A stretch of 13,652 nucleotides of DNA. It comes from Patescibacteria group bacterium UBA7522 (GTDB lineage: Bacteria; Patescibacteriota; CPR2; UBA1875). Below the pieces are notes generated by a model. The model saw only the letters and a program-made list of their open reading frames with translations. It searched no databases and was not told the origin of the DNA. Shown here piece by piece: positions 5,366 through 13,193 of the stretch (within the stretch, counting starts at the first letter, position 1; each line of letters opens with the position of its first letter). The DNA lies in assembly GCA_002476865.1 (NCBI GenBank), contig DLNA01000011.1:1-13652 (forward strand), read 5' to 3'. The position numbers and the translations under genes are program-made.

Positions 5366-6469
5366 TTACAGCCAACCCTTGTCGCTCTCAAACTCTTCGA
5401 GGAGTTTTTTTTGTTTCCGGGTTAATCTAGTTGGTGTTTTGACGACAACCGTTACCAGATGATCGCCGAATCGACCGGAATTAATAATAGGCATGCCCTT
5501 TTCGGCAATTTTGAAGATTTTTCCGCTTTGAGTGCCGGCGGGGATTTTTAGTTTTACTTTGCCGTGAACGGTTTTTACCTCAACAACGGTTCCTAGTGAG
5601 GCCCGAGGAAAAGAGATCTCGGTCTCTGATTTTATGTTGGGGCCGGATCTCTCAAATTCTCGGTTTGGTTTTATTCTAATCCTAAGATATAAATCACCGG
5701 CTGGAGTTCCTTTTGGGCCGGCCTCACCCTTGCCGGAGAGTCGAATCGTTTGACCATCTTCGATCCCGGCTGGAATTTTTATCTTAAGACCTTTTCGTTC
5801 TTTTAGGCGGCCAGCTCCACCGCATTTAGAACATCTTTTTTCGGGGATTTTTCCGGTTCCATCGCAATCATCACAGGTCGCAACTTGAGCAAAGGTTCCA
5901 AACATTGTTTGGCGAGCTTTTTTAATTTGACCGCTGCCACCACAGGTGGGACAGGTTTTAATTTTTGTGCCCGGCTCGGCACCGCTGCCGTTACATTTAT
6001 CGCATTGGTTCAGCTTATCCAGGACAATCTCTTTTTGAAGCCCCTTTACTGCATCCATAAAATCGATCAATATCTCTGTTTCAACGTCAGCTCCACGTTT
6101 TTGGGCTCTTGAGCTTCTAGCTCCTCCAAAAAAATCACCAAAAATATCGCCGAGTCCACCAAGATCCTCAAAATTAACATTAAAGCCACCCGTACCGTAA
6201 CCGCTTTGGGCAAAATCGCTCCAGTTATAACTACCGGCACCGCTACCCATATTGGGGCCAGCGTGGCCAAATTGGTCGTACGACTTCCTCTTCTCGTCAT
6301 TCGAGAGAATATTGTAGGCCTCATTAATTTCTTTAAACTTCGCCTCATCTTCTTTGGTTCCACCTTTATCCGGGTGATATTTTAAGGCGAGTTTTCGATA
6401 GGCCTTTTTAATCTCTTCTTTGGTAGCGCTTTTGGCGACGCCCAAAATTTCGTAATAATCTTTTGCCAT
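5366..6469 (-). CDS. dnaJ: Chaperone protein DnaJ (type I Hsp40)
   Basis: A 367-residue co-chaperone that delivers unfolded proteins to DnaK and stimulates its ATPase. The J domain is residues 1-67, with the essential HPD at 32-34. A Gly/Phe-rich linker follows (about 70-120). The zinc-binding domain has four CxxCxGxG repeats: C156/C159, C173/C176, C199/C202 and C213/C216. Two C-terminal substrate-binding beta domains and a dimerisation end complete the protein. Nothing essential is missing. The start is supported by the invariant MAKDYYEILG opening, although the upstream Shine-Dalgarno is poor. It is last in the hrcA-grpE-dnaK-dnaJ operon, separated from dnaK by 99 nt that can fold into a stem-loop. 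Confidence 0.97.
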   Translation of the reverse strand: MAKDYYEILGVAKSATKEEIKKAYRKLALKYHPDKGGTKEDEAKFKEINEAYNILSNDEKRKSYDQFGHAGPNMGSGAGSYNWSDFAQSGYGTGGFNVNFEDLGGLGDIFGDFFGGARSSRAQKRGADVETEILIDFMDAVKGLQKEIVLDKLNQCDKCNGSGAEPGTKIKTCPTCGGSGQIKKARQTMFGTFAQVATCDDCDGTGKIPEKRCSKCGGAGRLKERKGLKIKIPAGIEDGQTIRLSGKGEAGPKGTPAGDLYLRIRIKPNREFERSGPNIKSETEISFPRASLGTVVEVKTVHGKVKLKIPAGTQSGKIFKIAEKGMPIINSGRFGDHLVTVVVKTPTRLTRKQKKLLEEFESDKGWL

Positions 6470-6480
6470 ATTTTTTCTTT

Positions 6481-6541
6481 GTTACTAATAGTCGCTCGTG
6501 GTAACTTATCGAGAGGTTTCAACAAGTCACCACTCAGTAAC
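6481..6541 (-). other. Structured dnaK-dnaJ intercistronic RNA (predicted)
   Basis: On the minus-strand mRNA, TGGTGACTT (6524-6532) pairs with AAGTTACCA (6499-6507) over 9 bp with one G-U pair and a 16-nt loop. Outside it, GTTACT (6536-6541) pairs with AGTAAC (6481-6486). The G-U pair is allowed only in the mRNA sense, which favours an RNA rather than DNA function. The structure ends 11 nt before the dnaJ ATG, which lacks a strong Shine-Dalgarno. It may affect dnaJ translation or mRNA processing (inference). Confidence 0.45.
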
Positions 6542-6568
6542 TATTGGTTCTGGCCACTCTTTCTTTTT

Positions 6569-8464
6569 TTACTTCTCTTCTTCTTTTTTGTTTTCTTCCT
6601 CAACTACTTCGCCTTCAGCAACCTCTTCGTCTTTTTCCTCTCCTGTACCCTTACCCTCCTCTGCCGATTCTTGATACATCGCAGCTCCTATTTTTTGAAC
6701 CGCTTCACCAAGTTCGTCGTAGGTCTTTTTAATGGCGTCAAGGTCTTCGCCTTCTTTTTCTTTTTTTAGATTCTCTACCAATTTGTCGATCTCTTTTTTA
6801 TCTTCCGGCTTAACTTTATCGCCGGCATCTTTTAGGGTCTTTTCTGTCGTGTAGATTAGCGAATCAGCCATGTTTTTGGCCTCAACCAACTCTTTTTTCT
6901 TTTTGTCTTCATCGGCGTGTTTTTCGGCCTCCTTTTGCATTTTCTCAACTTCTTCTTCGGAAAGTCCAGACGATCCAGTGATGGTGATTTTTTGCTCTTT
7001 TCCGGTGGCTTTATCTTTGGCCGAAACGTTCAGGATACCGTTAGCGTCGATGTCAAAGGTAACCTCAACCTGTGGGATCCCTCTTGGGGCGGGTGGGATA
7101 CCGTCTAAGATAAAGCGTCCAAGGGTTTTATTATCTTTAGCAAACTCTCTTTCTCCCTGAAGAACGTGAACCTCAACCGAAGTTTGATTGTCGGCTGCAG
7201 TTGAAAAGATCTCGCTTTTTGAGGTTGGGATGGTTGTGTTTCTTTCGATTAGCTTAGTTGAAACTCCACCAAGGGTTTCAATCCCAAGCGAAAGAGGTGT
7301 TACATCCAAAAGAAGGATATCTTTTACTTCACCGCCAAGAACACCGCCTTGAATAGCCGCACCCGTAGCGACAACTTCGTCTGGATTAACGCCTTTTAGG
7401 GGCTCTTTTCCAAAGAATTTTTTTACAATCTCCTGAACCTTTGGCATTCTTGTCATGCCCCCAACTAAAATAACCTCGTTAATATCTTTGGCCTCAATTC
7501 CAGCATCTTTTAAGGCCTTTTTTACTGGTTCAATCGTTTTTTCAATCAAATCACCGACCAAATCTTCTAATTTGGCTCTAGTCATCTTAAAGTTTAGGTG
7601 CTTTGGACCCGATTGGTCAGCGGTAATGAAAGGAATGTTGATTTCGGTCTCCATTGTAGAAGAGAGTTCAATCTTGGCTTTTTCGGCGGCCTCTTTCAGA
7701 CGCTGAAGAGCGGCCGTATCGGACGAAAGATCAACCCCTTGATCTTTTTTGAATTCTTCAACCAGCCACTCAATTAAGTGTTGGTCAAAATCGTCTCCGC
7801 CAAGGTGGGTATCGCCGTTTGTTGATTTAACCTCAAAAACGCCGTCACCGAGTTCTAGGATTGAAATATCAAACGTACCACCACCAAGATCATAAACAGC
7901 AATTTTTTCGTCCTTTTTTTTGTCTAGCCCATAGGCTAGCGCGGCGGCGGTTGGTTCGTTAATTATTCTTTTAACTTCTAGTCCAGCAATTTTGCCGGCA
8001 TCTTTAGTGGCTTGTCTTTGAGCGTCGTTAAAGTAAGCCGGAACGGTGATGACGGCTTCTTTTACTTCTTCGCCGAGGTAGCTTTCGGCGTCTGCTTTTA
8101 GCTTCGAAAGAACCATCGCCGAAATCTCTTCTGGGCTATAGGTTTTTTCTCCCATCTTTACTTTAACGGCGTTGCCAGATTTTTCGATCTTAAAAGGGAA
8201 GAGCTTAATATCTCTTTTAACCTCTTCGTCATCGTAGGCACGGCCAATTAGGCGCTTTGCTGAGAAAATTGTATTTTCATAGTTTATAACGGCCTGACGT
8301 TTTGCGGCCTGACCAACAAGTCGTTCGCCGTTTTTTGATTCGGCCACGATTGAGGGTGTGGTTCGATTTCCTTCAGCGTTTGGAATAATTTTCGCTTCGC
8401 CACCCTCCATAACCGCCATGGCAGAGTTAGTTGTTCCTAAGTCGATTCCAATAATTTTACTCAT
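6569..8464 (-). CDS. dnaK: Chaperone protein DnaK (Hsp70)
   Basis: A 631-residue ATP-dependent chaperone. The nucleotide-binding domain contains GIDLGTTNS (6-14), YDLGGGTFDIS (191-201, phosphate-2 loop) and VGGMTRMPKVQ (334-344). The interdomain linker is DILLLDVTP (382-390). The substrate-binding beta domain runs to about residue 500 with NKTLGRFILDGIPPAPRG (445-462), followed by a helical lid. The C-terminal tail is a Glu/Lys-rich acidic run without the EEVD-like end known from some Hsp70s. The start is fixed by GGAAGGAG 5 nt upstream, which lies in the last codons of grpE; only 1 nt separates the two genes. Length is typical. Expression is expected under HrcA/CIRCE heat-shock control. Confidence 0.98.
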   Translation of the reverse strand: MSKIIGIDLGTTNSAMAVMEGGEAKIIPNAEGNRTTPSIVAESKNGERLVGQAAKRQAVINYENTIFSAKRLIGRAYDDEEVKRDIKLFPFKIEKSGNAVKVKMGEKTYSPEEISAMVLSKLKADAESYLGEEVKEAVITVPAYFNDAQRQATKDAGKIAGLEVKRIINEPTAAALAYGLDKKKDEKIAVYDLGGGTFDISILELGDGVFEVKSTNGDTHLGGDDFDQHLIEWLVEEFKKDQGVDLSSDTAALQRLKEAAEKAKIELSSTMETEINIPFITADQSGPKHLNFKMTRAKLEDLVGDLIEKTIEPVKKALKDAGIEAKDINEVILVGGMTRMPKVQEIVKKFFGKEPLKGVNPDEVVATGAAIQGGVLGGEVKDILLLDVTPLSLGIETLGGVSTKLIERNTTIPTSKSEIFSTAADNQTSVEVHVLQGEREFAKDNKTLGRFILDGIPPAPRGIPQVEVTFDIDANGILNVSAKDKATGKEQKITITGSSGLSEEEVEKMQKEAEKHADEDKKKKELVEAKNMADSLIYTTEKTLKDAGDKVKPEDKKEIDKLVENLKKEKEGEDLDAIKKTYDELGEAVQKIGAAMYQESAEEGKGTGEEKDEEVAEGEVVEEENKKEEEK

Positions 8465-8465
8465 T

Positions 8466-8948
8466 TTATCTCCTTCCTTTCTCTTTTGTTTTATTTTCGG
8501 CCGAAACCTTTACTTTGGCCGGTCTAATTATTTTTCCGTTGATTTTATATCCTTTAGTGATGGTTTCAATTATTTTCCCTGGAGGTTTTTCACTGGCAAC
8601 CTCTTCAACGGCGTCATGTTCGTGAGGATTAAAATCGTCATCCGAGGATATCTCTTCCAGCCCCTCACTTGTTAACACTTGTTCGAGCTGCTTCTCTATC
8701 TGTAAAACTCCTTTAGCCCAGTTATTTTCTTCCAATTCTTTTGGAAGATGTTTGGTTGCGAGTTTGAAATTATCGATTACCGGAAGAATTTGTAATATAA
8801 GATCGATATTTGAATATTTAGAAAACTCCTCCCTTTCTTTCTGAGCTCTTTTTTTGTAATTTTCAAAATCGGCCTGAACTCTTTGGCAAAGCGCCAGCAA
8901 GTCATTTATTTTCTGATTATTTTTTGGATTGTTTTTTTCTTTTTTCAC
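8466..8948 (-). CDS. grpE: Nucleotide exchange factor GrpE
   Basis: A 160-residue dimeric exchange factor that releases ADP from DnaK. The N-terminal part is basic and short, followed by the long helix with the family signature RVQADFENYKKRAQKE (23-38). The C-terminal beta domain contains the NPHEHDAVEEV segment (108-118), corresponding to the conserved family motif. The start is a GTG with GGAG 7 nt upstream. The gene overlaps the end of hrcA by 32 nt in a different frame, and its last codons carry the dnaK ribosome binding site. It lacks the long acidic N-terminal extension of many GrpE proteins, consistent with a streamlined genome. Confidence 0.95.
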   Translation of the reverse strand: MKKEKNNPKNNQKINDLLALCQRVQADFENYKKRAQKEREEFSKYSNIDLILQILPVIDNFKLATKHLPKELEENNWAKGVLQIEKQLEQVLTSEGLEEISSDDDFNPHEHDAVEEVASEKPPGKIIETITKGYKINGKIIRPAKVKVSAENKTKEKGRR

Positions 8949-9645
8949 TTTTTTTCTCCAAAATATTTTTTACTTCACTTATGGCTGATAGATTTTTTTC
9001 GTAGCTCATCCTGGTTGGCCCAATAATTCCCAAATATCCGAGATGGCCAAAAGGTGATTCAAAACGAGAGACCAAAACAGAACAACCGGCGGATTTTCCT
9101 ATTGGCATTTCAGAACCGATATAGACCCTTGTCTCTGCATTTCTGGGAAGCTCTTTCACAAAGTGCGATAAGTTATCTATTAGATCGGCGGTTTTTAGCA
9201 ATCTTTCTGGATCAAGCAGCTCTGGGTAAGAAAAGAGATTTCCGAGTCCATAAGAGAAAATCTCTTTATTTGTGCCGGCAAAGCCCATGTTTTTTGTTAT
9301 CTCTGAAAGAACCTGTGAGGCCGATTGGAGCTGTCTTTCAAAACTATCTTCTATCGACTCAATTCTTTTTTTGGCGACAAGTCCCTCTCTTTCAAGTAAT
9401 TTTTCCTCTTCTTCGATTAGGTCAACCAAATAACGATAACCTTTCTCTGTTGGTATTCGACCAGCCGAAGTGTGAGGATGAGTCAAAAAACCAAGTCGTT
9501 CTAGTTCTGACATTTCGGCTCTAATGGTAGCTGAAGAAAAGGGAAACGAGTACTTTTCGGCTATCGAAAAAGAACCTATTGGTACACCGGTTTCAACGTA
9601 CTCTCTAATAATGGCCTCTAAAATCGCTTCTTTTCGGGAGTCCAA
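8917..9645 (-). CDS. hrcA: Heat-inducible transcription repressor HrcA
   Basis: The repressor that binds CIRCE operators and represses groEL and dnaK-type operons until GroEL becomes limiting. The N-terminal winged helix spans about residues 1-70, with the strongly conserved SSATIRAEMSELERLGFL (37-54) and HTSAGRIPTEKGYRY (58-72). The C-terminal part ends in the family motif GIIGPTRMSY (206-215) and then a Lys-rich tail. I place the start at a TTG with AAAGGAG 6 nt upstream. The frame can be extended 7 codons to a GTG at 9664-9666, but that codon lies inside CIRCE and has no Shine-Dalgarno. At 242 residues it is about 100 shorter than Bacillus HrcA, mainly through a reduced middle domain; the DNA-binding part is intact. 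It is the first gene of the operon. Confidence 0.93.
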   Translation of the reverse strand: MDSRKEAILEAIIREYVETGVPIGSFSIAEKYSFPFSSATIRAEMSELERLGFLTHPHTSAGRIPTEKGYRYLVDLIEEEEKLLEREGLVAKKRIESIEDSFERQLQSASQVLSEITKNMGFAGTNKEIFSYGLGNLFSYPELLDPERLLKTADLIDNLSHFVKELPRNAETRVYIGSEMPIGKSAGCSVLVSRFESPFGHLGYLGIIGPTRMSYEKNLSAISEVKNILEKKSEKRKKQSKK

Positions 9646-9659
9646 TCCAAGCTCCTTTA

Positions 9660-9686
9660 TTAGCACTCACATCTTATGAGTGCTAA
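9660..9686 (-). promoter_or_regulatory. CIRCE operator (perfect)
   Basis: TTAGCACTC, 9 nt, GAGTGCTAA: the full consensus inverted repeat recognised by HrcA. It lies directly downstream of the -10 box and upstream of the hrcA TTG start, so it covers the expected transcription start. HrcA therefore most likely represses its own operon (hrcA-grpE-dnaK-dnaJ). Confidence 0.97.
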
Positions 9687-9689
9687 TAA

Positions 9690-9719
9690 AATATAGCAAA
9701 AATGCTTCTTTTTTGTCAA
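9690..9719 (-). promoter_or_regulatory. Sigma-70-type promoter of the hrcA operon
   Basis: On the minus strand, a consensus -35 TTGACA (9714-9719), an 18-nt spacer and -10 TATATT (9690-9695). Transcription should start within the CIRCE element. Confidence 0.88.
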
Positions 9720-9733
9720 GAGTATTTCGCTGA

Positions 9734-9762
9734 TTGCCGGTAAAGAAACTTTGAGCTATAAT
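9734..9762 (+). promoter_or_regulatory. Sigma-70-type promoter of the kinase-hydrogenase operon
   Basis: -35 TTGCCG (9734-9739), an exact 17-nt spacer and a consensus -10 TATAAT (9757-9762). The start codon follows 23 nt past the -10 box, with AAGGAGG between. It diverges from the hrcA promoter; only 14 nt separate the two -35 boxes. Confidence 0.8.
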
Positions 9763-9785
9763 TTAGACATTACCAAGGAGGGTTT

Positions 9786-11039
9786 TTGAACAACTTTTTT
9801 TTAATGGGGGAGTCAATCTTTTTATTTTTTGGCGTAGTTTTTTTTATCTTTTTCTCCAGTTTTTTGTATGCTTTGGGACGATTCAGGGGCGAAAGATATC
9901 AAAGAAAAATTAATAAAGAATTTGATGATTTTTCCCAAGACAGAGCTGAAATAGAAGATATTTTGGAGTCGCTTTCGGACGGTCTTTTTGTGGTCGATAA
10001 AGATAATAAAATAATTTATTATAATCCGGCCGCTCTTTCGGCGCTTGACATGATTTTTCCCCGAGAAAAAATTATTGGTAAAAATGTCGAAGATCTACTT
10101 CCGGTAATTGGTAGTCATGGGCCAGAATCAATTACAAAAAAGGTTTTTAAGGATGGACGTCAGTCGATTCGAAACGACTTTCGATTGGTAAAGCCCGAAA
10201 AAACGATTCGATTACACACCAATATCTCGCCCTTTTTTGATAAAGAAAAAAAATTAAAAGGGGCAACAATTTTTTTTAGAGACATCACTACCGAAAAACT
10301 TCTTGATGAACAAAGAGCCGAGTTTAACGCTGTTGCTTCCCACGAACTTCGAACCCCATTAAGTATTATCGAAGGATATCTTTTCTATGTTTTAGATCCG
10401 GCATCAAAACTTAAATATAGCAAAGAGACAAGAGAATATCTTTTAAGGGCACACGAAGCAGCCGAAAATTTAAATCAACTAGTTGGTGATATCCTAACAA
10501 TAGTTCGGTCAGAAGAGGGCCAGCTCGAAATAAAGCCCAAAAATGTTGACGTTGTTTTAGAGGCACAGAAAATCGTTAAAAACTTCAAAGATAAAGCCAA
10601 AGAGTGCGATCTTGATTTAAAATTTAAAGTTCTTACAAAAGAAAGGTCGATCAAGGTTGAAACCGATCCAATTAAGTTTAAAGAGATCCTAGATAATCTT
10701 ATCTCAAATGCTATTAAATTTACGAAAAGAGGGGCCGTTACAATAGAGATCGGCCGCCTTCAAAGCGAAGTAATGATTAATGTTATTGATACTGGAATTG
10801 GCCTAGCCGAATGTGAGCACGAGAATATCTTTGATAAGTTTTATCGGGTCGAGAATTATATCACTAGAAAGTCCTCTGGTACTGGGCTTGGTCTTTATAT
10901 TGTTAAAACCTTTGTTGAAAGATTGGGCGGTCGAGTCGGGGTGCATTCGACGCCCGGCAAAGGATCAAGATTTTACTTTACTTTGCCGTTAAATTATTCT
11001 AAGAGAGCAACCTTAGACAACGACGGAGATATCAAATGA
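9786..11039 (+). CDS. PAS-domain sensor histidine kinase
   Basis: A 417-residue membrane kinase. One transmembrane helix lies at about 8-30, with no periplasmic domain, so sensing is probably cytoplasmic or within the membrane. The PAS domain spans about 55-168 (from IEDILESLSDGLFVVD to the FFRDITTEK end typical of PAS/PAC). The HisKA domain has the H-box ASHELRTPLS with phospho-acceptor H186. The HATPase domain has the N-box NLISNAIKFT (304-313), G1 DTGIGL (335-340), the F-box FDKFYR (349-354) and G2 GTGLGL (365-370). All catalytic motifs are intact. The start is a TTG 4 nt after AAGGAGG; an ATG at 9804 is the alternative. Its last 4 nt overlap the response regulator gene, its obvious partner. 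The PAS ligand (haem, flavin or other) cannot be read from sequence; placement before hydrogenase genes suggests a redox or gas signal (inference). Confidence 0.93.
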   Translation: MNNFFLMGESIFLFFGVVFFIFFSSFLYALGRFRGERYQRKINKEFDDFSQDRAEIEDILESLSDGLFVVDKDNKIIYYNPAALSALDMIFPREKIIGKNVEDLLPVIGSHGPESITKKVFKDGRQSIRNDFRLVKPEKTIRLHTNISPFFDKEKKLKGATIFFRDITTEKLLDEQRAEFNAVASHELRTPLSIIEGYLFYVLDPASKLKYSKETREYLLRAHEAAENLNQLVGDILTIVRSEEGQLEIKPKNVDVVLEAQKIVKNFKDKAKECDLDLKFKVLTKERSIKVETDPIKFKEILDNLISNAIKFTKRGAVTIEIGRLQSEVMINVIDTGIGLAECEHENIFDKFYRVENYITRKSSGTGLGLYIVKTFVERLGGRVGVHSTPGKGSRFYFTLPLNYSKRATLDNDGDIK

Positions 11040-11404
11040 AGCCAACCATTCTTGTTGTAGATGACGACATGGCGCTAACAAAGCTTTATAGCACAGCCCT
11101 TTCAAGTCGCGGATATCGAGTTTTGGTGGCTCAAAACGGTGAGGAGGGAATGGCCATTGCCGAAACCGAGCGGCCCGATTTGATTTTACTGGATGTTATG
11201 ATGCCGGAAATTCACGGATTACACGTTTTGGATATTCTGGGATCAATTGATTCTCTTAAAGATACAAAAATTATTATCTTAACGGCTCTCTCTGATGTAG
11301 CAACCAAGGAAAAGGCAGTGGAGCTTGGAGCTTACGACTTTATTGTAAAATCGGAAAGCAGTATGGCTGAAATTATTGATAAAGTGCATCGGGCGGTTTC
11401 GTAA
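11036..11404 (+). CDS. Single-domain response regulator (CheY-like receiver)
   Basis: A 122-residue receiver domain with no output domain. The acidic pocket is D9-D10-D11, the phospho-acceptor D53 in LILLDVMMPE, the switch T83 in IILTALS and K105 in DFIVKS. All activation residues are present. As no DNA-binding domain follows, it must act through protein contacts or as a phosphotransfer intermediate, so direct control of the hydrogenase promoter by this protein is unlikely. The ATG overlaps the kinase stop (ATGA) with a GGAG 7 nt before it. The stop overlaps the hyhB start (TAATG), giving tight translational coupling on both sides. Confidence 0.94.
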   Translation: MKPTILVVDDDMALTKLYSTALSSRGYRVLVAQNGEEGMAIAETERPDLILLDVMMPEIHGLHVLDILGSIDSLKDTKIIILTALSDVATKEKAVELGAYDFIVKSESSMAEIIDKVHRAVS

Positions 11405-12381
11405 TGGCAAAAATAATTTATGACACACAAATAGGGGATTTTCTTGATCATCTGGCCGAAGAATATGCGGTTTTTTTGCCGACAGAAAATAATCCGCGAT
11501 CCTTTTCGGCTCAATTTAAATTCGGCCGCTATCAAAAAGGGACAAAACCGATTTTAAATTATCCTTTAACCGTCTTGCCGCCTAAAGAGTTTATTTTTCC
11601 GGCCGAGGATGTTCTTTTTAAGTATCAAAAAGAGCAAATCATCGAAGCAAAACCTCAAAAACAGATTATCTTCGGACTCTCTTATGACGATTTAGAGGGG
11701 ATTGAAAAGCTTCGTAAAGTTTTTGAGGTGCCGGTCAGGGACAAGCCGATCGTTGATAAGCTTGAAAACACAATTTTAATAGCCATTGATCGTTATAGTC
11801 CGCCTGGCAGCATCTCTTTTGATCTTTATCTTCAAGAGATTGAAAAAGGGGTTTTTGTCGCCTTTGTGGGGTCGAAAAAGGGGAAAACACTTCTCGGTAA
11901 GGGAAAGTTTAAGGACCACAAGATTCAAGTCCCAACAATTATTTTTAAAAAGGATCCTCTTTTGAATGATCCGAATCTTTCGATGGCGTTTAAAAAATCA
12001 AAAGATCACCCCATCTGGTCCGAACTTTCCAAAAAGTGTTTCGGATGCGGTATCTGTAGTTATGTTTGTCCGCTTTGTTATTGCTACGACGTTAAGGATA
12101 AGCCGGAATTTGGTGCCGAAAGCTGTGGCGTGCGCTGTCGAACCTGGGACTCTTGTCTTTTAAAAAACTTTGCTGAAACTTCAAATCATAACTTTAGGAC
12201 AGAGTTAAAAGACAGAATCTATAATTGGTACTTTCATAAATTCGTCCGAATGCCTAAGGAATTTGGTTTTAGCGGTTGCGTCGATTGTAACCGTTGTGTC
12301 GTTTATTGTCCGGCCGGCATTAATTATCGTAAGGTTTTAAAGCGAGTTTTAGATGATTACAAAAAGGGCCTTAAAAAATGA
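11404..12381 (+). CDS. hyhB: Group 3b [NiFe] hydrogenase (sulfhydrogenase) beta subunit, Fe-S protein
   Basis: A 325-residue electron-transfer subunit linking the catalytic dimer to the flavoprotein. It matches the Pyrococcus HydB/ShyB family, also related to AsrA of sulfite reductase. The C-terminal region has two ferredoxin-like [4Fe-4S] motifs: C212-x2-C215-x2-C218-x3-C222 with C225 and C227 following, and C292-x2-C295-x2-C298-x3-C302. Further cysteines are C241, C245 and C251, in a region containing the family's RTWDSC. The N-terminal half is recognisable (NYPLTVLPPKEFIFPAED, IIFGL), but cysteines present in studied homologs are missing: the ACD motif reads YDD (94-96) and the CFC region has no cysteine. 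The gene starts at TAATG after the response regulator and overlaps hyhG by 4 nt. Confidence 0.9.
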   Translation: MAKIIYDTQIGDFLDHLAEEYAVFLPTENNPRSFSAQFKFGRYQKGTKPILNYPLTVLPPKEFIFPAEDVLFKYQKEQIIEAKPQKQIIFGLSYDDLEGIEKLRKVFEVPVRDKPIVDKLENTILIAIDRYSPPGSISFDLYLQEIEKGVFVAFVGSKKGKTLLGKGKFKDHKIQVPTIIFKKDPLLNDPNLSMAFKKSKDHPIWSELSKKCFGCGICSYVCPLCYCYDVKDKPEFGAESCGVRCRTWDSCLLKNFAETSNHNFRTELKDRIYNWYFHKFVRMPKEFGFSGCVDCNRCVVYCPAGINYRKVLKRVLDDYKKGLKK

Positions 12382-13193
12382 AAACAGAAAATTATATTCC
12401 TCAAAAAGCTAAGATTATCAAAAAAGAATATCTTTGTGACGATGTTATCTCTTTGCGCCTGAAGGTTTTGGGCAGAAAATCATTCTCCTTTTTGCCCGGC
12501 CAGTTTGTGATGCTCTCTGTGTTGGGATTTGGAGAAGTTCCGATTGGGATTACGAGCGCTCCAAAAGAGAAGCGTTATTTTGAGGTCGCTGTCAGATCTG
12601 TTGGGATGGTAACAAAAAAGATATTTACTCTTAAAGAGGGTGATTATATTGGTGTTGGCGGTCCCTTTGGAAACGGTTTTCCGCTCTCAGAAATAAAAGG
12701 TAAGGACTTGGTTTTAGTCGCTGGTGGCATTGGTCTTGCACCCCTTCGATCTTTAATTAAGCACATCGCCGAAAATCGTCGTCTGGTAAAATCCCTAACA
12801 ATTTTTAATGGGGCTCGTTGTCCAGAGCAACTGCTTTTTAGGGACGAATATTCTGATTGGAGAGATTTTTCGGAGGTCTCTCTTTCGGTTGAGAGTTGCG
12901 ACTCGAGTTGGAAAGATTGTGTTGGTAATATAAGTGAAATTTTCGGCCGCACCAAGATTAAGAGGGGCTCGATAATGATTGTTTGTGGTCCGCCTCCGAT
13001 GTTTGATCCGGTTATCAATCACTATGCTGGTAAGTCGGTCTCCGAAAGTGATCTTTATTTTTTACTTGAAAGGAAGATGAAATGTGGTGTTGGGAAATGT
13101 CAGCACTGCACCTGTGGCGAGCTTTATGTTTGTCTTGATGGTCCGGTCTTTGCTTACGATAAGATAAAATATAATCAGGAGGCCTTTAAGTAA
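12378..13193 (+). CDS. hyhG: Group 3b [NiFe] hydrogenase (sulfhydrogenase) gamma subunit, FAD/NAD(P)-binding
   Basis: A 271-residue flavoprotein of the ferredoxin-NADP reductase type, which passes electrons between NAD(P)H and the Fe-S chain of the hydrogenase. The FAD-binding barrel is about 8-100, with LPGQFVML (39-46), the EVPIGITS segment (53-60) at the flavin site and GPFGNGFP (95-102). The NAD(P) domain has VAGGIGLAPLRSL (114-126) and CGPPPM (203-208). A C-terminal [2Fe-2S] site is formed by C236, C241, C244 and C252, with an extra C246 between. Length is normal for HydG/HyhG. It overlaps hyhB (ATGA) and runs into the small subunit gene (TAATG). NADPH versus NADH preference cannot be read with confidence. 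Confidence 0.93.
   Translation: MKTENYIPQKAKIIKKEYLCDDVISLRLKVLGRKSFSFLPGQFVMLSVLGFGEVPIGITSAPKEKRYFEVAVRSVGMVTKKIFTLKEGDYIGVGGPFGNGFPLSEIKGKDLVLVAGGIGLAPLRSLIKHIAENRRLVKSLTIFNGARCPEQLLFRDEYSDWRDFSEVSLSVESCDSSWKDCVGNISEIFGRTKIKRGSIMIVCGPPPMFDPVINHYAGKSVSESDLYFLLERKMKCGVGKCQHCTCGELYVCLDGPVFAYDKIKYNQEAFK

Noticed and set aside
6569..6870. Several open frames on the + strand opposite the dnaK 3' end
   Set aside because: They are low-complexity Phe/Leu-rich shadows of the Lys/Glu-rich DnaK tail and have no ribosome binding sites.
11037..12381. Possible TGA recoding (Gracilibacteria-type code 25)
   Set aside because: TGA terminates the kinase and hyhB at normal family ends with ATGA overlaps to the next gene, so TGA is a stop here.
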